DNA of 28,725 nt from DATJNI01 sp035508275. Its GTDB lineage: Bacteria > Patescibacteriota > Saccharimonadia > Saccharimonadales > UBA4665. This document shows positions 16,607 through 23,117 of the stretch, piece after piece (within the stretch, counting starts at the first letter, position 1; every line of letters starts with the position of its first letter). The notes beneath the pieces are model-generated. The model did no database searches. It saw only the letters and a list, made by a program, of their open reading frames with translations, and was not told the origin of the DNA. The position numbers and the translations under genes were made by a program. The stretch covers positions 1 to 28,725 of the forward strand of contig DATJNI010000009.1 of NCBI GenBank assembly GCA_035508275.1, written 5' to 3'.

Positions 16607-17011
16607 ATGGCTAAGCAAAACGACCAGTTAAGCGGTTGGACAGGTTGGGTGTTCTTTGGTGGATTTATGATGATAATTCTGGGTATATTCCAGACTATCG
16701 CAGGTCTTACAGGCCTGTTAAAGCACAGCTATTACGCTGTAACCACGACCCAAGGGCTATTGGTATTCAACTACCAAGCTTGGGGATGGGTTGAACTAGT
16801 TCTAGGTATCGTAATCCTACTAGCAGGATTTTCACTGCTTCACGGATCGACCTGGGCACGGATTGTCGGTGTTATCTTGGCCGCACTTAGTGCAGTTGCC
16901 AACCTGGTAACAGTCAAGGAATACCCTGTTTGGTCAATAGTATTACTAGCAATTGACGTAATAGTTATTTACGCAATTACAGTCTACGGTGGCCAGCTAA
17001 AGCAAGACTAA
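16607..17011 (+). CDS. Four-TM membrane protein, DUF7144-like
   Basis: The 134-residue protein has four hydrophobic helices, an opening LSGWTGWVFFGGFMMIILGIF, a conserved-looking NYQAWGWVELVLGIVIL segment and a third helix starting with STWARIVGVILA. This pattern is seen in the small four-TM family often annotated as DUF7144 in Actinobacteria and CPR; the exact family number is from memory. The function is unknown. It has its own strong promoter and ribosome site and is closed by an intrinsic terminator 20 nt downstream, so it is a monocistronic unit and probably well expressed. Confidence 0.75.
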   Translation: MAKQNDQLSGWTGWVFFGGFMMIILGIFQTIAGLTGLLKHSYYAVTTTQGLLVFNYQAWGWVELVLGIVILLAGFSLLHGSTWARIVGVILAALSAVANLVTVKEYPVWSIVLLAIDVIVIYAITVYGGQLKQD

Positions 17012-17030
17012 TTTAAAGTCTGTCTACAAA

Positions 17031-17058
17031 AAGGGCCGATTTAGATCGGCTCTTTTTT
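17031..17058. terminator. Bidirectional intrinsic terminator
   Basis: GGGCCGAT (17033-17040), loop TTAG, then ATCGGCTC (17045-17052) form an 8-bp stem with one G-U pair, followed by six T on the plus strand. On the minus strand the same stem is followed by CCCTTTTT. It therefore can terminate both the 4-TM gene and any leftward transcript; a short leftward ORF has its stop codon in the loop. Confidence 0.85.
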
Positions 17059-17217
17059 ATTGTTCTGTTTCAGCACCAGTATTTTGAGGCCACAATGAGC
17101 TTTCTCTAGGAAAAAGCCTCGATCATCATATTGGGCTGAAGTGTTCCCTTCTTTGCAGTCTGTCATAAACAGACGAAGCTTCTCCCTTGCTTCTAAGATA
17201 GACAAACCGTCGTTCAC
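17041..17217 (-). CDS. Possible small ORF or gene remnant (58 aa)
   Basis: A leftward frame is open from 17253 to a TAA at 17041-17043 inside the terminator loop. The first usual start is the GTG at 17217. The translation has ordinary composition (NDGLSILEAREKLRLF, then QYDDRGFFLEKAHCGLKILV) and looks protein-like, but no family is recognised. No clear ribosome site precedes the GTG, and a TAG lies immediately upstream of the open frame, so it may be the 3' end of a decayed gene. Confidence 0.35.
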   Translation of the reverse strand: MNDGLSILEAREKLRLFMTDCKEGNTSAQYDDRGFFLEKAHCGLKILVLKQNNKKEPI

Positions 17218-17351
17218 TACAAAGTCGCCTAGTACGTTGCTATATAGCTCAACCTAGTGTCAATTCAGGCATCTTTTAACTGCCACCTATAAGTCTATCT
17301 TAGACAAAGGCTTCTCGAGTGATGAATTGATTAATAATACTCTTCTTAGTA
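17218..17351. other. Short gap between the small ORF and the 205-aa gene
   Basis: Together with the small ORF this makes a 340-nt stretch (17012-17351) without a firm gene. An AT-only inverted repeat, AATACT...AGTATT, straddles the stop codon of the 205-aa gene near 17336-17353. Nothing else is evident. Confidence 0.3.
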
Positions 17352-17969
17352 TTACTCTTCAGCCTGCAGTGCACTCGTTAAAACTTGAGCGTTAACAAAA
17401 TTTATAATGTTGGCTCTCACGAACGGACTAACACCCTGGTAATATCCGACTGGCTTATGTTCTACTCCGTCGCCGGAGAAAGTTTCTCGGAATACGTCAT
17501 TAGCTAGGAGCCCATATAGTTCATCTAAGCAAATTACTGCATTTGCAAGGTTTTCTTCGAGGTTTACCTTTTTGGCAGGCTCGTTGGTTGACGCGTCAAA
17601 AATAAAAGGTTTTTCATACTCATATGCCTCAACAGTTTCAGCTGAACGCCTATTAGCAGCATATTCGCTGGCGCGCAGTAAATGTGCTAAAACTTCTGAC
17701 TTTACTGTGTCGTGGCAGCCGACGTCTTCTAAATATCGTCCCAGTTCAGCAAGAGGAACTTCCCCAAGAAGTCGCTTAGTGAAATCATGTGGCAAAAGTG
17801 CCGGTTGGTGCCTAACGTCTCCCACAAGAAAAGGTCTTATCCCTAGGTCTCCTAAGGCACTTGCTAATGCCCCTGGTGTTGCAGGATCTTTGCTACCTTC
17901 AGTTAAAGAAGACCAGGAGATAAACAGTCCAGGCTCTCCCATGCGGCGGCCGATACTCTTATATCTCAT
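17352..17969 (-). CDS. Orphan hypothetical protein, 205 aa
   Basis: No family is recognised. The protein is soluble with no signal peptide or membrane helix, and opens with a basic MRYKSIGRRMGEPGLF. It contains a plausible helical core (VKSEVLAHLLRASEYAANRR; LEENLANAVICLDELYGLL). The ATG at 17969 is preceded, 6 nt away, by an extended -10 (TGaCATAAT) with TTGTAA 17 nt further upstream, so the mRNA should be leaderless. An alternative ATG lies at 17942. It is divergent from the MazG-like gene across 64 nt. An open frame on the opposite strand is continuous with the MazG gene but is treated as chance. Confidence 0.7.
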   Translation of the reverse strand: MRYKSIGRRMGEPGLFISWSSLTEGSKDPATPGALASALGDLGIRPFLVGDVRHQPALLPHDFTKRLLGEVPLAELGRYLEDVGCHDTVKSEVLAHLLRASEYAANRRSAETVEAYEYEKPFIFDASTNEPAKKVNLEENLANAVICLDELYGLLANDVFRETFSGDGVEHKPVGYYQGVSPFVRANIINFVNAQVLTSALQAEE

Positions 17970-17975
17970 ACTAGT

Positions 17976-18026
17976 ATTATGTCATAAACTCGTAGGTATT
18001 ACAAGTGTACCTGAATGTAATATAAT
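17976..18026. promoter_or_regulatory. Divergent leaderless promoter pair
   Basis: Leftward: TTGTAA (17999-18004), 17 nt, TGaCATAAT (hexamer 17976-17981), ending 6 nt before the ATG at 17969. Rightward: TATAAT at 18021-18026, 7 nt before the ATG at 18034. A possible rightward -35, TTACAA, occupies the same bases 17999-18004 as the leftward -35. Confidence 0.55.
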
Positions 18027-18033
18027 CTTAGGT

Positions 18034-18381
18034 ATGGGTGAAATTAAGGACTTACAGAAAAAGGTCATTGATTTTCGAGATAAACGAAACTGGAAACAGT
18101 TTCATAGCGCAAAAGAGCTAGCAGTTTCTCTTGTAATTGAAGCCAGTGAGCTACTAGAGAACTTTAGATGGCTTAAGGAGAGCGAAGTTGAGGAACGCGT
18201 TAAGTCGTCTAAGCAGGAACTATCTGACGAACTAGGCGACATTTTATATCACGTGCTGATGATTGCTTATGACTTAGATATAGACCTGGGCGTAGCACTT
18301 AGGGAAAAGCTTAAGAAAAACGCTAAAAAGTACCCCGTTAGTAAGGCTAAGGGGGTGAATACCAAATATGACAAACTGTAG
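18034..18381 (+). CDS. MazG-like nucleotide pyrophosphohydrolase
   Basis: The 115-residue all-alpha protein shows the MazG/DCTPP1 signature. RDKRNWKQFHSAKELAVSLV is followed by the metal-binding EASE (E36 and E39), and then ELGD (E66 and D69). Such enzymes hydrolyse dNTPs to dNMP and pyrophosphate, removing modified or excess nucleotides such as dCTP analogues. The ATG at 18034 is chosen because homology begins there and a TATAAT ends 7 nt before it, predicting a leaderless mRNA; the frame stays open far upstream but across the divergent gene and promoters. It is convergent with, and directly abuts, the acidic 457-aa gene. Confidence 0.9.
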   Translation: MGEIKDLQKKVIDFRDKRNWKQFHSAKELAVSLVIEASELLENFRWLKESEVEERVKSSKQELSDELGDILYHVLMIAYDLDIDLGVALREKLKKNAKKYPVSKAKGVNTKYDKL

Positions 18382-19755
18382 CTAAGCGAAGGTTGCAGAC
18401 AATATGTATCTTGCGAGACGTAACCGTGATTCAAGATTTTGCTTAACCATCTGAGCGAGGTTGGTTAGTAGTAGGGCGATTGATACCTGCTTGTATTCAT
18501 GTGTGCCAAGGCGGTTACGCCTGTCTATAGATAGACCCTGATTTTGCTTCTCTGAAACTACTTCTACAGTAGGTAATTGCTGCACTAATGCTTTAACTGT
18601 CTCTTCTTGAAATTCTATATTAAGCGTTTCCAAAAGCTCAACCAGGAGAATCTCAATTCTTATTTCGTCTGCCTCCGAGAACTCGTCCCCGCTTACTTTA
18701 GCTTCCTGAGTTATCTTAATAACTTCACTAAGAGTTTGTAGGACTATCTCCTTTACCTCGTCTTCATTGGTGCCGAGTGATTCTATATACCCATTTAGCT
18801 CGTCTGGTAACTCTAGTGTTTGTTGCACCAGCGTAGCTGATGCTTCTGGTAATAAGGCGTCGGAACCAGGCATATCTAAAAAGACCTCTTTATCTAGCTC
18901 TATGTCTTGGTTTACTGCCTCCGCATAGGCTTCGGTTAAGCAAACGTTTGTTTCGGGGAATGTCAGTTCCACAGATTCGCTAATTTCTATGCTGGGATTT
19001 TCAAAATTAAATTCCTCACTAGGCACTTCAAGAATAAGAGGGCTGCTCTCTGGCAAAAGAACGTCTTCCAATTCGGTAATCGTCTGGACATCAGTCTCGC
19101 TGGCCGGAGCTACGGCTATGGCCAGGTCAATTGTCGCTTCCGTCGTCAAGGGCGCCTGTTCTGTAATAGTAGCGCTGTCTTCCGTCATGACCTTAACCTG
19201 CTTCTCAACAGCTGACTCTTTTTTTGCGACCAATTTAGGAGATGTCGAGGGGTTTATGTCTAGTGCCAGTGTATTAATTGACTCAGCTTTCACTGCTTCT
19301 GGTACAGCTCTGACTGGCTGTTCGTGGGGTAGTGGGCGATTTAAGGTCTGACTCCTTGTTTCTATAGGCTTCTCGTCTGACTTGTACTTCGTCTCATTTG
19401 CCTGGGCAGCATATGCGTCTAAGTGAGGCCTAGAAGGCACTGGATCGTCCTTCTTTACTTGAGTCTCCTCTTTCCTAGCCTCCAAAAGTTCTCTAATAGT
19501 CGGGCCTCTATCTGGGTCTTTTGCTGATTCAGCCAGTCTTTGAACCAACTGAATCCCAGCCTCGCCCATACCTTTAAGGTAAGGACAGCTACCCGGGTTT
19601 TCGCCGTAACGATCAATTAGTGTTTGTAGGTTGCCGCCGTGCTCTGGTACTGCCTCAAACTGTTCAACGTCAATTGCCGGTAGTGGTACTCCTTCGGATT
19701 GGACATTCACTAGATTACGCTGATCTAATTCAGCTGTACCTACTCCATCACCCAT
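18382..19755 (-). CDS. Large acidic low-complexity protein, unknown function
   Basis: The 457-residue protein has no recognised domain. Residues ~40-90 contain an ordered-looking stretch with GSCPYLKGMGEAG and a helical IRELLEARKEE. Residues ~90-330 are rich in Glu, Thr, Ser, Pro and Ala and look disordered. Residues ~330-400 are helical and acidic (DEVKEIVLQTLSEVIKITQE). The last ~50 residues switch to basic and hydrophobic (SIDRRNRLGTHEYKQVSIAL, then ESRLRLARYILSATFA). No signal peptide is present. It follows the 86-aa gene by 3 nt, so the pair is one transcript, and both lie next to the second TraG-like ATPase. A secretion-substrate role is possible but rests on context only. Confidence 0.75.
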   Translation of the reverse strand: MGDGVGTAELDQRNLVNVQSEGVPLPAIDVEQFEAVPEHGGNLQTLIDRYGENPGSCPYLKGMGEAGIQLVQRLAESAKDPDRGPTIRELLEARKEETQVKKDDPVPSRPHLDAYAAQANETKYKSDEKPIETRSQTLNRPLPHEQPVRAVPEAVKAESINTLALDINPSTSPKLVAKKESAVEKQVKVMTEDSATITEQAPLTTEATIDLAIAVAPASETDVQTITELEDVLLPESSPLILEVPSEEFNFENPSIEISESVELTFPETNVCLTEAYAEAVNQDIELDKEVFLDMPGSDALLPEASATLVQQTLELPDELNGYIESLGTNEDEVKEIVLQTLSEVIKITQEAKVSGDEFSEADEIRIEILLVELLETLNIEFQEETVKALVQQLPTVEVVSEKQNQGLSIDRRNRLGTHEYKQVSIALLLTNLAQMVKQNLESRLRLARYILSATFA

Positions 19756-19758
19756 ATA

Positions 19759-20019
19759 TTAGGCCGCCGAACCATTAGATGAATTGGATTCTTGAGCTTC
19801 AAGCATGGCATGCACTCTCATGCGAATTTCATCAGGAGTGAGATCAAGTAGGTATTTACCACTATGAGCCAGACCGTAGCGAACAGTTCCGCTTTGGCCG
19901 TGCACTTCTATCTGGACTTCAGCAACGTCCTGAAGGTCGCACTGGACAATGAGATAATCCCCTAGTTCCCAATCCTCCTTAGTCAGCTCACGAGGCTGGC
20001 TTTGCTCCGGCGTCGTCAT
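19759..20019 (-). CDS. Small acidic protein (86 aa), co-transcribed with the 457-aa gene
   Basis: No family is recognised. The protein is acidic (15 Asp/Glu against 6 Lys/Arg by hand count), with a compact core alternating beta-like and helical segments (DYLIVQCDLQDVAEVQIEVH; LDLTPDEIRMRVHAMLE) and a Ser/Asn-rich tail. Size and charge are reminiscent of secretion chaperones but are not diagnostic. It has a near-consensus promoter whose -10 box ends 6 nt before the ATG, so transcription should start at or next to the start codon even though a GGAG is present there. Its neighbour downstream is 3 nt away. Confidence 0.75.
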   Translation of the reverse strand: MTTPEQSQPRELTKEDWELGDYLIVQCDLQDVAEVQIEVHGQSGTVRYGLAHSGKYLLDLTPDEIRMRVHAMLEAQESNSSNGSAA

Positions 20020-20025
20020 AACTCC

Positions 20026-20054
20026 ATTATAAGCAGTAGTGAGATGATTGTCGA
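20026..20054 (-). promoter_or_regulatory. Near-consensus promoter of the 86-aa/457-aa operon
   Basis: TCGACA (20049-20054), exactly 17 nt, TATAAT (20026-20031). Start predicted near 20019, which is the A of the ATG. It separates this pair from the upstream TraG-like gene, whose stop is at 20062. Confidence 0.7.
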
Positions 20055-20061
20055 TTAGAGA

Positions 20062-22566
20062 CTATCTAAGATAGACGGTCTTTTCGTTATTAACAAATAG
20101 GTTAACTGATTTTTTGTGTCTTGCTCTTCGTCTTTTATACTTTGGAGTTCTCGAGCCATCAAGACACTTAACTGCCATAAGGCCTATAAAACTAGGTGAG
20201 CAATGAGCGAGAGTTGGTGTGGGCGCATAGCTTGGAGCGTTTGGTTTAGTTTTTACCTTCCTGCTAGGGTCATATTGATTGTCTATGTCCTGTTCGACTG
20301 AACGTCTTTTTACCGAGTAGGTTTCTCTAGAAGCACGAATTATTTCTTCGCTAAGGTCAAATGTAGACGCCGGCATGTCTAGTGTTGATGCCGAAAAAGC
20401 GGGAGTTTTTTCTCCTTCTATTGTCATGTTAATAACGATGTTTCTGTTATGCATATTGACTAGGTCATATTCCTCAAACTTTGGTTCAAAGTAGTGCTGC
20501 ATAACTCTAGCGTCGTCAGCTCCCATACGAAAGGCTATCATGGTGCCAACATTGCCAAAAACAGCATCTTTCACGTCTTGAGACATCTGAGCGATGTATT
20601 GGTTGGCTACAGTTAGATTGAGCGAGTATTTTCTGGCTTCACTAAGAATTGTCGCAAAGCTGTCAGTTGCGAAGTGCTGAAACTCGTCAACGTAAAGATA
20701 GAACGGTATTCTCTTCTCCACTGGAACGTTGGCCCGGCTCATAGCGGCTAACTGAATCTTGGTAACTAGTAATGCTCCAATTAAGGCGGCATTGTCCTCG
20801 CCAACTAGGCCTCTACTAAGATTTACTATTAGGATCTTACGTTCATCCATAATGCTCCGAATATTAAAGCTACTCTTTGGCTGTCCTATGATATTCCGAA
20901 CAATAGGATTAGCCGTAAAAGCTCCAACCTTATTAAGTACAGGCGCAACAGCTTCAGCCGCAAAGCGGTCATTCCAGGTTTCAAATTCAACTTTCCAGAA
21001 ATTCTTTACGACCGGATCGTTTACATACTCTAGGACTTGCTTACGAAACTTTTTGTCTGTTAATATCCTAGTTATATCTAGCATTGTAGCGTCTGGGTAC
21101 TCAAGAAGAGCAAGCAAGCTATATCTCAGGATGTACTCGAGTCTTGGGCCCCAAGATTCAAACATACGTTTCAGAACACCAATAATTTCAGAGGCTGTAT
21201 GGGTTCTTAGCTTAGGATCGTTTACTTCCATAGGGTTAAAGGCTATAGGAAAGTCCATGTCGGCTGGATTAAAGTAGACAACATCTTTAACCCTGTCTCT
21301 TGGTATACGTTTTAATATACTTAATGCGTAATCCCCGTGAGGATCAATAACGGCAAAACCGTGACCACTATTGATGTCGGATATTGTCAGTAACTCAAGT
21401 AGGCCCGACTTACCAACACCGGTTTGGCCTAAAATGTATAGATGTCGACCACGATCAGATCTAGGCATACCAAATGCCAAGTTTTGGCCACGGAAGTTAG
21501 TCTGAGCCATTGGGCTAACTTCTGGCAGGTTCTCCTTAGTAGATACAGGTAGATTAGAGGGTGGTTCAGCGGTTTGAGATAGTGCCCATAAGATATACGG
21601 AGTTTCAACGTTGGTATGCGGTAAGTGATAAAGAGTAGCTATCTCTTCAATGTTAAGTAGGAGAGGACGACGGCTCAAGGCGCGAGCTCGGTATTTATTA
21701 ATTACAGAGCTATCTCCGCTTACGTGGGATTGCCTAAAGCCGTTAAGGTATGTCGTATTAAACTGCTTATAACTTGAAACGATAGACTGTAACCTAAGGC
21801 TGGCCTCATGGGCGCTAGCACCACCTCTAAAGACTATTCGAAGCGTTGCTTCAAAAGCCAGTTTATGGCTCTTATCCTCTGCTCCGCTGGCCCTCGTTTG
21901 CTGATATTCGCTCAGCTTATTACTCTCAGCAGGTGAATTGTTTGGTGTAGCCCAAAAAGCTTTCATAAGGTCCTTGCCAAGACCCCTGGAACTACCTCTC
22001 ACGCTAGAGATATAACGTTCGCTCTTTTTGTGCCAGTTAGGAGAGGCTGGGCGGATGACAAGCTGGATCCAAGCCTCTTCATTCTCGCTGAACTTGGTTA
22101 GAGTCGCGGTAATAGCGGCTAGTGGATCAACTTCAAAGCTTTCAAAAGTCTTGATAGGCAGAGCGTTGTTAGCGGTAAACTGCATCTCTGTAGTTACCGC
22201 GGCACTGCTAGGACTATTACCTGTTAGGGAGTAGTCTTCTACTTCAGATATTTGAACACTAGGGTACTGTGCGTAGATCTGCTCTTCAACGAAGTCTTTT
22301 AGACTAGCTGGGACGCAGACATAGAACCCTATTTTCTTTTTGAGGACGGCGATTTCAAAACTTATGCTGACCCTAGTTGGACCCTGGTAGAACTTGGTCG
22401 GAGGAAACATAAGTAGGCCGTGCAAGGAGGCAAACATCTGTTCAGCCGCCAATTCCTTTTTGTCATTAGTCCTGGGAACCTGCAGGAGGAGGAGTACAGT
22501 CTCATTGCCTATGGGAGCACCAGTCTCATCTTTAGTTCTAATTAGGCTTTTAGCTTCTAGTTTCAT
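20062..22566 (-). CDS. TraG/VirD4-like type IV secretion ATPase, soluble form
   Basis: This 834-residue protein is a paralogue of the 761-aa ATPase in this window. It shares Walker A GQTGVGKSG (near 385), VIDPHGDYALSIL, the VVYFNPADMDFPIAFNP segment, QPKSSFNIR, and YVDEFQHFATDSF (near 625) with a TraM-recognition-like C-terminal region ending YFEPKFEEYDL. It differs in lacking an N-terminal membrane anchor. The ~350 N-terminal residues form a separate domain (SIRGS-type linkers, several beta-rich stretches), and the tail is strongly basic (KYKRRRARHKKS). Walker A has Gly after Ser where the paralogue has Thr (GKSG versus GKST). The ATG at 22566 follows an AGGA motif. A strong promoter lies ~500 nt upstream beyond structured non-coding DNA. 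Confidence 0.85.
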   Translation of the reverse strand: MKLEAKSLIRTKDETGAPIGNETVLLLLQVPRTNDKKELAAEQMFASLHGLLMFPPTKFYQGPTRVSISFEIAVLKKKIGFYVCVPASLKDFVEEQIYAQYPSVQISEVEDYSLTGNSPSSAAVTTEMQFTANNALPIKTFESFEVDPLAAITATLTKFSENEEAWIQLVIRPASPNWHKKSERYISSVRGSSRGLGKDLMKAFWATPNNSPAESNKLSEYQQTRASGAEDKSHKLAFEATLRIVFRGGASAHEASLRLQSIVSSYKQFNTTYLNGFRQSHVSGDSSVINKYRARALSRRPLLLNIEEIATLYHLPHTNVETPYILWALSQTAEPPSNLPVSTKENLPEVSPMAQTNFRGQNLAFGMPRSDRGRHLYILGQTGVGKSGLLELLTISDINSGHGFAVIDPHGDYALSILKRIPRDRVKDVVYFNPADMDFPIAFNPMEVNDPKLRTHTASEIIGVLKRMFESWGPRLEYILRYSLLALLEYPDATMLDITRILTDKKFRKQVLEYVNDPVVKNFWKVEFETWNDRFAAEAVAPVLNKVGAFTANPIVRNIIGQPKSSFNIRSIMDERKILIVNLSRGLVGEDNAALIGALLVTKIQLAAMSRANVPVEKRIPFYLYVDEFQHFATDSFATILSEARKYSLNLTVANQYIAQMSQDVKDAVFGNVGTMIAFRMGADDARVMQHYFEPKFEEYDLVNMHNRNIVINMTIEGEKTPAFSASTLDMPASTFDLSEEIIRASRETYSVKRRSVEQDIDNQYDPSRKVKTKPNAPSYAPTPTLAHCSPSFIGLMAVKCLDGSRTPKYKRRRARHKKSVNLFVNNEKTVYLR

Positions 22567-23065
22567 ATTGTTCCTGCTTTAAGTTGGCGCAGGTTAACAG
22601 ACATTACAAAGAGTTATGCCTAAAGTCTTAGCGACCAAAGGACTAACTCTTTGACAGAAGATGAACTGTAGGGCAAGCTGTCTGCATAAATTTTTGTTTT
22701 ATTTAAAAGGTAGGCATTTTAAAAACTTATTTTGCTTAAAAAAGACCTGCCAGTATGCGCCCTCTAATACTTAGTAAAAAGTTTTAGAAATAGACGATGA
22801 AACTTTAGCAGAGACTTTGTCCGCCAGTTAGCGGAACAATACGCCGATCAAGCTCTAGTAGGTATAAAAACCGACTAGTGCAAAAACCGGAACATTTAAC
22901 AGTTTGCTCGCCGCAAGTTCTTCCTAAAGAGTAATATTTCTGTTTTTCTAATTGTCTGGCTTCTATTTGCAGACTACAGAAATTCTTTTTGGGTTGAACT
23001 TGCGTTCAATAGATCTCCTGTTAGTCTGCTAAAGTGCCATCCAATCCCCCTGTCTGGGTTTGAAT
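22567..23065 (-). ncRNA. Structured non-coding interval: long 5' leader or undescribed ncRNA
   Basis: No ORF of 60 codons or more begins in this stretch. Read on the minus strand it begins just after a strong promoter and contains several stems. (1) GCAGACTA/TAGTCTGC (23022-23029 with 22969-22976), extended by CAG/CTG past a bulge, encloses TTGAAC-GCAA-GTTCAA (22994-23009), a 6-bp hairpin capped by a GNRA tetraloop. (2) A GC-rich hairpin sits at 22817-22839, CCGC/GCGG extended by TTGT/ACAA. (3) A 9-bp stem pairs 22608-22616 with 22644-22652, enclosing a 5-bp inner stem, ~42 nt before the ATPase start codon. Signature motifs of RNase P RNA, tmRNA, SRP RNA and tRNA were looked for and not found. 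It could be a regulatory leader for the ATPase or an independent RNA. Confidence 0.5.
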
Positions 23066-23071
23066 ACTATC

Positions 23072-23100
23072 ATTATACAATGACTGTCAATGCTTGGCAA
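23072..23100 (-). promoter_or_regulatory. Near-consensus promoter firing into the non-coding interval
   Basis: TTGCCA (23095-23100), exactly 17 nt, perfect TATAAT (23072-23077). Transcription is predicted from about 23065 leftwards, giving ~500 nt before the TraG-like start codon. Confidence 0.7.
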
Positions 23101-23117
23101 TGTAGGAGAGTTTTCTT

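Noticed and set aside
17572..18033. Upstream open frame that would extend the MazG-like protein to 269 aa
   Set aside because: It runs antisense through the 205-aa gene and across two promoters. Recognisable MazG sequence starts at the ATG at 18034, which follows a TATAAT by 7 nt.
20759..21277. 172-aa plus-strand frame
   Set aside because: It lies wholly inside the TraG-like ATPase gene on the opposite strand and has biased, low-information composition.
22567..23065. Identification of the structured interval as RNase P RNA, tmRNA, SRP RNA or 6S RNA
   Set aside because: The conserved RNase P core motifs, the tmRNA tRNA-like ends and tag, and the SRP apical motif were looked for on both strands and not seen. 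The 6S RNA shape could not be established.
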